A DNA stretch of 7,358 nucleotides from an uncultured Clostridia bacterium (GCA_904501815.1 CAJGCN010000065.1:1-7358), one strand, 5' to 3'. Shown: positions 1-7,074, counted from the stretch's first letter. Notes: generated by a model from the sequence alone, not told the origin. Numbers and translations are program-made.

Positions 1-1
1 C

Positions 2-568
2 GCATCCGTCGGTATGGCGCACGGCATGAAAAAAGCGACGGACGGCGAGAGTAAGAACGTTGCCGTTATCGGGGATTCCACTTTCTTGCATAGCGGGATT
101 ACGGGATTGATTAACGCCGTCTATAACGAAAGCGGACTGACATTGTTGATTTTGGATAATTCAACGACGGGTATGACGGGGCATCAACAGCATCCAGCAA
201 CGGGTAAAAATTTGATGGGCAAAGAAGCGCCTGCCGTACTTTTAGACGAGCTTTGCAAAGCTTGCGGGGTTAAGGATTTGCAAGTTGTAGACGCATACGA
301 CGTGCAAGCGGTGGAACAGGCGGTGAAAACGGCGACGGCAAACAAGGAAGTCAGCGTGATTATCGCCCAACAGCCTTGCGTGTTGCTCAATAAAAACGCG
401 CGCAAAGCTTTGGTGGCGGAAAACTGTAAAAAATGCGGGAAGTGCATGAAGTTAGGCTGTCCTGCTATCAGTAAAGGCGAAAACGGAATCGTGATAGACC
501 CCGCGCAATGCGTAGGTTGCGGGGTGTGCGCAAGCGTTTGTCCGTTTGATTGCATTAAGGAGAATTAA
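2..568 (+). CDS. iorA: indolepyruvate:ferredoxin oxidoreductase, alpha subunit (3' part only)
   Basis: This is the C-terminal 188 residues or so of IorA; the reading frame is open to the left edge, so the true start lies outside the window. IorA is the catalytic subunit of a cytoplasmic, oxygen-sensitive enzyme that oxidatively decarboxylates aryl pyruvates (from Trp, Phe, Tyr) to aryl-acetyl-CoA, reducing ferredoxin. The visible part begins in the C-terminal thiamine-diphosphate domain. GDSTF at 71-85 and the LDNSTTGMTGHQQHP stretch at about 152-196 form the TPP/Mg binding signature. A ferredoxin-like domain closes the protein, with two cysteine motifs, CxxCxxCxxxxCP (425-463) and CxxCxxCxxxCP (509-544), enough for two [4Fe-4S] clusters. 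The N-terminal domain is not in view. The stop codon is 2 nt before iorB, so the two are surely co-transcribed and translationally linked. Identity follows from motifs and the iorB neighbour. Confidence 0.95.
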   Translation, partial: ASVGMAHGMKKATDGESKNVAVIGDSTFLHSGITGLINAVYNESGLTLLILDNSTTGMTGHQQHPATGKNLMGKEAPAVLLDELCKACGVKDLQVVDAYDVQAVEQAVKTATANKEVSVIIAQQPCVLLNKNARKALVAENCKKCGKCMKLGCPAISKGENGIVIDPAQCVGCGVCASVCPFDCIKEN

Positions 569-570
569 CC

Positions 571-1137
571 ATGACGAATATTTTAATTGCCGGCGTAGGC
601 GGGCAGGGAACGATTTTGGCAAGCCGCGTGTTAGGTCAGTACGCGCTGATTAAAGGGCAAGATTGTAAAATGAGCGAAATTCACGGTATGAGCCAGCGTG
701 GCGGAAGCGTTGCAACGCACGTGAGAATAGCCGAAAAGGTGTATTCGCCCGTCGTTTGCGAAGGGGAAGCCGATTTGATTTTAGCCTTTGAAACGTTAGA
801 AGCGGCGCGCGTGAAGCATTTTTTGAAAAAGGACGGCTTGTTGCTCGTGAACGAAGAAAAGATTTTGCCTATGCCTTGTATTACGGGCGCGGCGCAATAT
901 CCCGAAAATTTGCGAGAAAAGTTGGAAACGGAAATAAACGGCGTAAAATTTATTTCCGCAACGGCACTTGCAAAACAAGCGGGGAGCGCGAAAGCCGCGA
1001 ATATCGTAATGCTCGGTTGTGCGGCAAAGCTTTGCGGATTAGACGCTCAGGCAATGGAGCAAGCGATTCTTTCGTGCGTTGCCGAAAAGTTTAAAGAAGT
1101 AAACTTAAAGGCGTTCCGTATGGGCTACGAGCTTTAA
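571..1137 (+). CDS. iorB: indolepyruvate:ferredoxin oxidoreductase, beta subunit
   Basis: This is a complete 188-residue IorB, the smaller subunit partnering IorA; its length is normal for the family. It belongs to the pyruvate/ketoisovalerate oxidoreductase gamma-type fold. The N-terminus carries the glycine-rich GVGGQG (residues 8-13), typical of this domain, followed by the highly characteristic GMSQRGGSV (39-47). These residues lie in the CoA/TPP-proximal part of related enzymes; the precise role here is inferred from the family. The start is supported by AAGGAG at 556-561, about 9 nt upstream and inside the end of iorA. The protein is predicted soluble, with no signal peptide or membrane segment. 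The next gene, a phenylacetate-CoA ligase, begins 23 nt after its stop, the usual order in anaerobes that oxidise aromatic amino acids. Confidence 0.95.
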   Translation: MTNILIAGVGGQGTILASRVLGQYALIKGQDCKMSEIHGMSQRGGSVATHVRIAEKVYSPVVCEGEADLILAFETLEAARVKHFLKKDGLLLVNEEKILPMPCITGAAQYPENLREKLETEINGVKFISATALAKQAGSAKAANIVMLGCAAKLCGLDAQAMEQAILSCVAEKFKEVNLKAFRMGYEL

Positions 1138-1160
1138 AAACAGGGTAAGAAGGTAGAGAT

Positions 1161-2465
1161 ATGCAGTATTTTCAAAAAGAAATCGAAACTATGAGCAAGG
1201 CGGATAAGCGGGCGTTGCAATCGGAACGGCTCGTGAATATCGTCAAATACGCTTATGAAAACCAAAAACCGTACCGCGAAAAAATGGATGCGATTAAACT
1301 CAAACCGCAAGATATTAAAGGGATAGAAGATATTTATAAACTGCCTTACACGGTCAAGCAGGATTTGCGAGATGCCTATCCTTTCGGCATGATGGCGCGC
1401 CCCCGTCGGGATCTCGTCCGCTTACACGCTTCAAGCGCAACGACGGGTAAGCTCACGGTTGCAGGGTATACGCAAAAAGATATCGACGTCTGGGCGGAAT
1501 GCGCGGCGAGAGCTTTGGTGATGGCTGGCGGGGATAAGGATAGCGTGGTGCACGTTTCCTACGGCTACGGCTTGTTTACGGGCGGGCTTGGCATGCATTA
1601 CGCAGGTGAAAAACTGGGCGCGTGCGTCGTGCCTGCGTCGGCGGGGAACACCCAAAAGCAAATTCAGCTTCTCGTGGATTTCGGAGCGGATATTATTTGC
1701 TGTACACCGTCGTATATTATTTACTTAACCGAAGAAATCGAGAGAATGGGTTTAAAGCCGGGTGTGGATATCAAGCTCAAAGGCGGGGTGTTCGGCGCGG
1801 AATCTTGGTCGGAAGGTATGAGAGAAGATATCGAAAAACGGCTCGGGATTCGGGCTTGCGATATCTACGGCTTATCGGAAATTGCAGGGCCTGGCGTTGC
1901 TTGCGATTGCCAGTTTAAAACGGGTATGCATTTCCAAGACGACCATTATTACCCTGAAATCGTAGACGTAGACACCTTGCAACCGCTTGATTACGGTGAA
2001 TCGGGGGAATTAGTCATTACCACCTTGACGAAAGAAGGTATGCCGTTAATTCGTTATCGAACGCGGGATATTGCGAGCTTAAACGACGCCCCTTGCCCTT
2101 GCGGAAGAACGTCGGTCAAGCTGAATAAAATTACGGGCAGAAGCGACGATATGTTGATTATTCGCGGGGTGAACGTTTTCCCTTCGCAAATCGAAAGCGT
2201 ACTTTTAAAGAACGAGAGCATAGAACCCCATTACCATATCAACGTAGACCGTGTGAACAATCTCGACACGATGGAAATCGTCGTAGAGCTTTCCCCGTCG
2301 GTGAAGCTCGACGAGATTCAGCACGTGGAAGAAATACGCAAAAAGCTTACGACGGAAATGGCTTCGGCACTTTCCGTCAGCGCGAAAATTACGCTGGTTT
2401 CACCCGGTACGATCGAACGAAGCGAAGGGAAAGCCAAGCGGATTACCGATAAAAGAAAACTTTAA
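1161..2465 (+). CDS. paaK: phenylacetate-CoA ligase (AMP-forming, PaaK family)
   Basis: This 434-residue protein has the normal PaaK length and belongs to the adenylate-forming (ANL) superfamily. It links aryl acetates such as phenylacetate or indoleacetate to CoA through an acyl-AMP intermediate. Visible motifs in order: P-loop-like SSATTGK (residues 91-97), YGLSE (236-240), a DDHYYPEI segment (260-267), YRTRD (299-303; the Asp normally contacts ribose), a CPCGRT cysteine pair (311-316), the hinge region GRSDD (326-330), RGVNVFPSQIE (335-345), and a C-terminal GKAKR (423-427) that should contain the catalytic lysine. The P-loop normally reads SSGTTGK; here residue 93 is Ala (GCA at 1437-1439). 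A modest Shine-Dalgarno, AAGGTAGAG, precedes the start. Sitting after iorAB, it may activate aryl acetates or run in reverse on aryl-acetyl-CoA; direction and substrate cannot be read from sequence. Confidence 0.94.
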   Translation: MQYFQKEIETMSKADKRALQSERLVNIVKYAYENQKPYREKMDAIKLKPQDIKGIEDIYKLPYTVKQDLRDAYPFGMMARPRRDLVRLHASSATTGKLTVAGYTQKDIDVWAECAARALVMAGGDKDSVVHVSYGYGLFTGGLGMHYAGEKLGACVVPASAGNTQKQIQLLVDFGADIICCTPSYIIYLTEEIERMGLKPGVDIKLKGGVFGAESWSEGMREDIEKRLGIRACDIYGLSEIAGPGVACDCQFKTGMHFQDDHYYPEIVDVDTLQPLDYGESGELVITTLTKEGMPLIRYRTRDIASLNDAPCPCGRTSVKLNKITGRSDDMLIIRGVNVFPSQIESVLLKNESIEPHYHINVDRVNNLDTMEIVVELSPSVKLDEIQHVEEIRKKLTTEMASALSVSAKITLVSPGTIERSEGKAKRITDKRKL

Positions 2466-2477
2466 GGGAGAGAAAAA

Positions 2478-2879
2478 ATGATTAAACAAATTGCAGTATT
2501 TTTGGAAAACAGAGAAGGCAGAGTGAGCGAATGTTGTAAAGTTTTAAAAGAAGCGAACGTCAATCTTTGCTCTATGTCGATTGCCGATACGAAAGAGTTC
2601 GGAATTCTTAGAATTTTAACAGACGACAACGAAAAAGCGCTTGTAGCTTTGAAAAAAGCGGGATTTTTATCTTCCCTTGTGGAGCTCGTGGCAATTCAAG
2701 TCCCCGACCAAGCGGGTGCGCTTGCCGATATTTTAATCGAGCTTTACGAAGGCGGTGTAAATATCGAATATATGTATTCGTTTGCAGGATTAGACGGACA
2801 CGCGCAAATCGGCTTTAAAACGTCAACGCCTGAAAAAGCGTTGGAAATTCTCAAAAAAACCAACGCAACGATTATCTAA
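2478..2879 (+). CDS. tandem ACT-domain protein, probable amino-acid-binding regulator
   Basis: This small protein of 133 residues is built almost entirely from two ACT domains, about residues 3-65 and 69-133. Each opens with a beta strand and a turn that often contacts ligand: ENREGR (10-15) in the first, PDQAGA (76-81) in the second. ACT domains bind small ligands, commonly amino acids, often at dimer interfaces. No catalytic domain is attached, so it may regulate or stabilise another protein, or be a free sensor. It is the fourth gene of the iorA-iorB-paaK cluster, 12 nt after the ligase stop, with AGGGAGAG as ribosome binding site. Stand-alone ACT proteins next to iorAB and paaK are familiar in anaerobic bacteria and archaea, so an aromatic amino acid or aryl acetate is a reasonable but unproven ligand. 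A terminator follows. Confidence 0.88.
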   Translation: MIKQIAVFLENREGRVSECCKVLKEANVNLCSMSIADTKEFGILRILTDDNEKALVALKKAGFLSSLVELVAIQVPDQAGALADILIELYEGGVNIEYMYSFAGLDGHAQIGFKTSTPEKALEILKKTNATII

Positions 2880-2886
2880 CGGTTAA

Positions 2887-2924
2887 AAAGAAAGCCACGA
2901 AATCACGGGCTTTCTTTGCTTTTT
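2887..2924 (+). terminator. rho-independent terminator after the ior-paaK-ACT operon
   Basis: A 10-bp stem pairs AAAGAAAGCC (2887-2896) with GGCTTTCTTT (2908-2917). It can be extended inward by C2898-G2907 and G2899-C2906 if A2897 bulges. A GC then five T residues (2920-2924) follow. On the minus strand the same hairpin is also followed by T residues. It begins 8 nt after the ACT gene stop and ends just before the Shine-Dalgarno of the next gene. The stem is AT-rich, so termination may be partial. Confidence 0.75.
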
Positions 2925-2938
2925 AAGGAGAAAAAACT

Positions 2939-4018
2939 ATGTTGCTATTCCTTCATTGCGCCGACGTGCATTTAGGAGCGAAAATGACGGCTAAATTACC
3001 CAAAGAACTTGCGAGCGAACGCCAAGCCGAGCTTCGCGCTTCTTTTGCGCGCATGGTCGATTACGGCGCTTCTCTCGGCGTGAAAGCGGTGTTGATTGCG
3101 GGGGATATGTTCGATTCCGACCGCCCGTTAAAAAACGATAAAGGGTATTTTTACGGCGTGGTGAAAAAATATCCGAATATAGATTTTCTCTATCTTCGCG
3201 GAAATCACGATCAAGAACAATCCTACGAAGAAAGTTTGCCGAACTTAAAAACTTTTTCTGAAAAATGGCAACGGTATTCCTACGGCAACGTGGATATTTG
3301 GGGAGCGGAGTTCACGCAAGAAAATTGCCTTTCGCTTTTAGATTCTTTGCAAACGGATAAAGACAAAAAGAACGTGGTGCTTTTGCATGGTCAACCGTCG
3401 AACGGGGTAGGCAGGTACGAGATTAATTTAAAAAAACTGCAAGGGAAACAGGTGGATTATCTCGCGCTCGGACATCTTCATTCGTATGCGGAAGGGAGAA
3501 TAGACGAACGGGGCAGGTATGCGTTTAGCGGGTGTTTGGAAGGGCGTGGTTTCGACGAATTAGGCGAAAAGGGGTTTATTTTGCTCGAAACGGACGAAAC
3601 TTCCCCCTACGGCGGGATAAATAGCCGATTTATTCCCCATTCTTCAAGGATTTTTCAAGAGTTTACGGTGGATATTTCCGACACGGCGGATATTTTTTCG
3701 GCGTGCGCGAAAGTCAAAGAACAAGTGCGCGCAAGTCAAAGGGATTTTTGTCGGGTGCGCTTGACGGGAAAAATAAAATACGACGGCGAAACCTTAAAAT
3801 ACGATTTAGAAAAGTACCTGTCCCCGTCTTTTTACTATTTGAGCGTGAAAAACGAAACGGTTAGAAGCTTCCGTCAAGGGGATTTTTCGGGCGACCTATC
3901 CTTAAAAGGGGAGTTCGTGCGTGGGGTTTTGCAAGACGGTAGCTTAACGGAAAGGGAAAAAAGCCAAATCATTTCCATAGGATTGAAAGCGCTTGCAGGG
4001 GAGAAGATAGACGAATGA
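2939..4018 (+). CDS. SbcD/Mre11/YhaO-like DNA repair metallophosphoesterase
   Basis: This 359-residue protein is a calcineurin-like phosphoesterase of the Mre11/SbcD group, which uses two metal ions (usually Mn) to cut DNA ends. The motifs are in canonical order: D9-x-H11, G55-D56-x-x-D59, G88-N89-H90-D91, H150-G151, and G178-H179-x-H181. All expected metal ligands are therefore present. The C-terminal part, about 220-359, lacks recognisable motifs and would be the capping/partner-binding region. There is no signal peptide. The start is fixed by AAGGAG at 2925-2930, 8 nt upstream of ATG. The stop overlaps the next gene's start (ATGA), so the two products are probably made in step and form a nuclease-ATPase complex. 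The nuclease-plus-ATPase pairing and the membrane hairpin in the partner favour a YhaO/YhaN-like system over classical SbcCD. The exact subfamily is inferred. Confidence 0.9.
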   Translation: MLLFLHCADVHLGAKMTAKLPKELASERQAELRASFARMVDYGASLGVKAVLIAGDMFDSDRPLKNDKGYFYGVVKKYPNIDFLYLRGNHDQEQSYEESLPNLKTFSEKWQRYSYGNVDIWGAEFTQENCLSLLDSLQTDKDKKNVVLLHGQPSNGVGRYEINLKKLQGKQVDYLALGHLHSYAEGRIDERGRYAFSGCLEGRGFDELGEKGFILLETDETSPYGGINSRFIPHSSRIFQEFTVDISDTADIFSACAKVKEQVRASQRDFCRVRLTGKIKYDGETLKYDLEKYLSPSFYYLSVKNETVRSFRQGDFSGDLSLKGEFVRGVLQDGSLTEREKSQIISIGLKALAGEKIDE

Positions 4019-5607
4019 AATTGCTTTCTTTATATATAGAAAATTATGGAAAATTTAGTCAGTTTTCTTATGATTTTTCTCCGTATATCACGCAGTTTTG
4101 CGAAGACAACGGCTACGGGAAAACTACGCTTGCCTCCTTTATTAAAGCAATGTTTTACGGCTTGCCGTCGTATACCGTGCGGAGCAAAGAATACGACGAC
4201 CGTCGGCGATATTATCCCTTTCACGGCGGGAAGTTCGGGGGGAATTTACGCTTTGAATGGCAGGGAAAAGAATACCGCATCGAGCGGTTTTTCGATAAAA
4301 AAAGCGTAGCGAAAGACGAGTGCAGAGTTTTTTGCGAAAATCTTCCTACGGCAGAATTTCAAGGCGAAATCGGCAACGCCGTATTTGGTTTAGACGAAAA
4401 TTCTTTTACGCGCACAGCCTTTTTTAACGCCGAAGACCCCACCTTTTGCGACGCGGGCAACGCGGTGGAAAAATTAAGCGGTTTCGTCGGCGGAGAACGG
4501 ACGGACGGGGACTATTCGCGCGCCGTTGACTCTCTTGAAAAAGGGATAAAAGAACTCAAAGCCACGCGGGGCGCGAACGATTTAATTAGCAAACAAAAGC
4601 AGGAAATTTTTGAGCTGAACGCAACCGTTTCGAATTTGCAAGAGATAGAACGGAGTTTAAGCGGACTGTACGCAGAACGAAAACGGCTGGCGGAAGAACA
4701 GAAAACGCTTTTTCAATTACGGCGGGAAGAGATTGCGCTCCAAAGCAAAATCGAGCTTTTAAAAACCCGAACGCAACCGAAAAACGGTTCGCCTGCCCTG
4801 CCCAAACGCCGTTATATCGGCGGGGCGTTGATTGCCTGTCTGTTCTTATTGACGGGCGTAATACAGCTTGCCTGTTTTAGCCTTTGGGGAATATTGCCCT
4901 TAGGGCTGGGTTTGGCGTGCGGAGTGGCAATCCCTTTGTTGGCTCGAAAAACTCCAAGTAGCGTGAGTGCAGAGAACGAAAACGAAAAGGAATTACGGCT
5001 CTTAGAAGAACGGCTTGCCCGTTTATACGGGGACGGGGGCACGCGAATAGAACAACGGACGGCGGAAATTAACCGCGAGTTGGCAAGCGTAGACGGACGG
5101 ATTGCCGACGGCGAACGGGAAACGGCTCGGCTTGGCGAGTATATAAACCGTTTGGAAAACGCAAGGGAACAGCTATCGTTTTACGAAACCCGTTATGCCT
5201 TGCTCGTGAAAACCAAAACTGCGCTGGAAAACGCGCAAAGCCGTTTGCAGTCCAAATACGTAAATCCTATGAAAAGGGGATTTTTAGAGTACGCGGAAAC
5301 GGTGGAAAAAACGCTCGGAGAAAAAATAAATATGGACGAAAATTTCCGCATCACTTTCGAGCGGGGCGGGGAATTGCGTTCGGGCGAGCATTTAAGCGCA
5401 GGGCAACGCGCGGTGGCAAACCTTTGTTTCCGCTTAGCGTTTATCGACAACGCGTATGAAAACGAACCGCCTTTTCTGCTTTTTGACGACCCGTTCGTAA
5501 GCTTAGACGAAGGGCATTTTCAAAGGGTGGCAAAACTGCTTCGCGCTCTTTGCGAAGAAAAGCAAATCATCTATTTTTGTTGCCACGAAAGCCGAAAAAT
5601 TAAATAA
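4015..5607 (+). CDS. SbcC/Rad50/YhaN-like ATPase with membrane hairpin in the coiled coil
   Basis: This 530-residue SMC-like ATPase has its nucleotide-binding halves at the two ends. The N-terminal half carries the Walker A region (EDNGYGKTT, residues 30-38); its first position, usually Gly, is Glu, though GK and the following Thr residues are intact. The C-terminal half carries an ABC signature LSAGQR (460-465), Walker B with paired Asp (FLLFDD, 487-492), a D-loop SLD (496-498) and H524. Between them lie charged heptad-like coiled-coil segments at about 170-250 and 320-410, interrupted by two hydrophobic spans, about 268-288 and 291-310, that look like a transmembrane hairpin. No CxxC zinc hook is present. 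The protein is short for the SbcC/YhaN family, whose members are often 900-1000 residues. It overlaps the nuclease gene by 4 nt and probably powers it at the membrane. Confidence 0.87.
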   Translation: MKLLSLYIENYGKFSQFSYDFSPYITQFCEDNGYGKTTLASFIKAMFYGLPSYTVRSKEYDDRRRYYPFHGGKFGGNLRFEWQGKEYRIERFFDKKSVAKDECRVFCENLPTAEFQGEIGNAVFGLDENSFTRTAFFNAEDPTFCDAGNAVEKLSGFVGGERTDGDYSRAVDSLEKGIKELKATRGANDLISKQKQEIFELNATVSNLQEIERSLSGLYAERKRLAEEQKTLFQLRREEIALQSKIELLKTRTQPKNGSPALPKRRYIGGALIACLFLLTGVIQLACFSLWGILPLGLGLACGVAIPLLARKTPSSVSAENENEKELRLLEERLARLYGDGGTRIEQRTAEINRELASVDGRIADGERETARLGEYINRLENAREQLSFYETRYALLVKTKTALENAQSRLQSKYVNPMKRGFLEYAETVEKTLGEKINMDENFRITFERGGELRSGEHLSAGQRAVANLCFRLAFIDNAYENEPPFLLFDDPFVSLDEGHFQRVAKLLRALCEEKQIIYFCCHESRKIK

Positions 5608-5610
5608 AAG

Positions 5611-5636
5611 AAAAACCCGCGTTGAGCGGGTTTTTT
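5611..5636 (+). terminator. strong rho-independent terminator, probably bidirectional
   Basis: A perfect 10-bp stem pairs AAAAACCCGC (5611-5620) with GCGGGTTTTT (5626-5635) around a 5-nt loop, GTTGA. Six T residues close it on the plus strand, and the run of A residues on the left gives a T tract on the minus strand. It lies between the stop of the ATPase gene (5607) and the stop of the convergent gene (5650), so it can serve both transcripts. Confidence 0.92.
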
Positions 5637-5649
5637 GATACGCGAAGAA

Positions 5650-6933
5650 TTATTTTTGGTATTTACAAGTGAAATCGGTGCTTTCTGCCGCGTTCGGCAC
5701 TCTGCCTACGCAAGTGTTGTCTTCGTTTCTTGCGCGTAATTCCTTAACGGGGCTTTGCGCCACTTGATAGCGGTAATCTTTTCCGTAGCGACGGATATGC
5801 GTGTCGATAACAAGGTGGGAAGGCACGATACTCGTCGTGGGATTGATAATTTTTTGATACTTGAAAAAGTCTGCGTCGGAGGGAAGGTCTTCAAGTTTTT
5901 CATAATCTTCCAAAAGCCCCGTGAACTGCACCGTCGAGCCAAGAATTTCCCGAACGTATTGAATGTTTTCGTGCAAACTAATGGGCTTGGGGAACTCGCC
6001 GTCGGGAATCACGTCGTCCCAGTCTTTCTTTTCGTATTTTTTCAAAAGCTCAACGGCTTTATGCAAATGCGCGATTTCTATGGCAAGGTTTTCTTCCCAT
6101 AAGCATTTGATTTTATCGTCCGTTTCCGTCATATAACAGGACCAGTAGAGATAACATTCCACGTATTCGTGCCAAAGGAGCATTTCCAGCCACGTTGCCG
6201 AAGCATCCATCAGCGAACCGTACTGCGTGACGTGTTCTTCTTCCACTAAGCAAATTTCTTCGTAGAGCTTTCTCGAAAGGTCGTTCGTGCCGAAATTTGT
6301 GATGTTCATATAATAATTCATCGTTTGCTGTTCGGCGGCGGTGATAATCATAGTGTTTAACACCGTTTGTTTATCCGCCGTTTTCGCGTTAATACAACGC
6401 TTTACGTTATCAATCGGGAAACGGTGGTGGGCAATCGTAGGTCTGCCGGGCATAATTTCCGTATACCTGCCAACGAGCCTTTCGGCAATCACCCCTTGCT
6501 CCATTTCTAATTGATTAGAATAGCGGTATAAATGGTCGAAGTCTTCCAAGAGCGCGAAATCCAACGCCTTTTTCACGTAGCAATCTTTTTCGCGCTTTGC
6601 AAGCTCCGACGTTAAATCAACGGCGAGCTGTTCATAGCCGATCGTGTGTTCGAGCGGGGTTTCGTTGATAGGCTTTAACAGGGAAATTTTAATTTGCTGT
6701 TGTTTTTCAATCGCGCGGGTGAGCGCAAGTTCACGGCGTAAGTCGTTGTTTTCTGTGTGCCGTTGGAATTGATGCGAAAACCAGTTCGCTTCAAATTCCG
6801 TGCCGTTCATTAAGATAATACGCGTTTTCGTGTAGGGGTCTACTTCGTGCTTGTTATAGGGCTTAGGATAGAGCTGTTTCCAGTTTTGGAAACTGTTCAG
6901 TAGACAGATTGGTTTTTCTAAAAAGGGATTCAT
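5650..6933 (-). CDS. unrecognised protein with three ferritin-like Glu/ExxH helical hairpins
   Basis: I do not recognise this 427-residue protein by name. It is soluble-looking, with no signal peptide or membrane segment, and largely helical from about residue 95 to 300. The pattern Glu-x29-[Glu/Asp]-x-x-His occurs three times: E101/D131-H134, E201/E231-H234 and E256/E286-H289. Glu and ExxH on paired antiparallel helices are the metal ligands of ferritin-like proteins (rubrerythrin, ferritin, manganese catalase), where two such half-sites make one di-iron or di-manganese centre. The 66 residues between the first two hairpins could supply the long crossover of that fold; the third hairpin would be extra. 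The N-terminus (1-95) and C-terminus (300-427, Cys408 and Cys423 near the end) match nothing I know. The start is set by AAGGAGGT, 5 nt upstream. A role in oxygen or peroxide defence would suit an anaerobe but is only inferred. Confidence 0.8.
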   Translation of the reverse strand: MNPFLEKPICLLNSFQNWKQLYPKPYNKHEVDPYTKTRIILMNGTEFEANWFSHQFQRHTENNDLRRELALTRAIEKQQQIKISLLKPINETPLEHTIGYEQLAVDLTSELAKREKDCYVKKALDFALLEDFDHLYRYSNQLEMEQGVIAERLVGRYTEIMPGRPTIAHHRFPIDNVKRCINAKTADKQTVLNTMIITAAEQQTMNYYMNITNFGTNDLSRKLYEEICLVEEEHVTQYGSLMDASATWLEMLLWHEYVECYLYWSCYMTETDDKIKCLWEENLAIEIAHLHKAVELLKKYEKKDWDDVIPDGEFPKPISLHENIQYVREILGSTVQFTGLLEDYEKLEDLPSDADFFKYQKIINPTTSIVPSHLVIDTHIRRYGKDYRYQVAQSPVKELRARNEDNTCVGRVPNAAESTDFTCKYQK

Positions 6934-6938
6934 TAGCT

Positions 6939-6946
6939 ACCTCCTT
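6939..6946 (-). promoter_or_regulatory. ribosome binding site of the ferritin-like gene
   Basis: On the minus strand this reads AAGGAGGT, a full match to the anti-Shine-Dalgarno core, with 5 nt between it and the ATG at 6931-6933. It decides the start codon and predicts efficient translation. Confidence 0.85.
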
Positions 6947-7060
6947 GCTATGTAGTCGGGCTTTCAAAGCTCGCCGTTTTTTTGGCTTACTCTATCAGCT
7001 TATGCAAAAAAATAAAAAACCGTGCAATTTTCAAAAAATTTTTTTTAAGCTCGAAAAAGC

Positions 7061-7074
7061 AAAAACGCGTTTTT
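7061..7074. repeat. perfect 14-bp palindrome
   Basis: AAAAACGCGTTTTT reads identically on both strands. With no loop it is more likely a protein-binding site than an RNA hairpin. It lies about 130 bp upstream of the minus-strand start and about 150 bp upstream of the plus-strand promoter. An operator role is possible but unproven, and the A and T runs make chance occurrence fairly likely in this AT-rich DNA. Confidence 0.4.

Noticed and set aside
184..555. Long antisense open frame opposite the end of iorA
   Set aside because: It is fully overlapped by a clearly identified gene, lacks a ribosome binding site, and its translation has no recognisable motif.
4030..5450. Several open frames on both strands inside the ATPase gene
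   Set aside because: All overlap a protein with intact ATPase motifs in one continuous frame. Their products are low-complexity and they lack start signals.
5578..5590. Adjacent Cys-Cys-His near the ATPase C-terminus as a zinc hook
   Set aside because: It sits after Walker B, where the H-loop His is expected, not at a coiled-coil apex, and it lacks a CxxC pattern.
6985..7060. Minus-strand promoter for the ferritin-like gene (TTGCAC, 17 bp, CATAAG)
   Set aside because: Each hexamer matches consensus poorly and the spacer is a T run, so the match is not better than chance in this AT-rich stretch.
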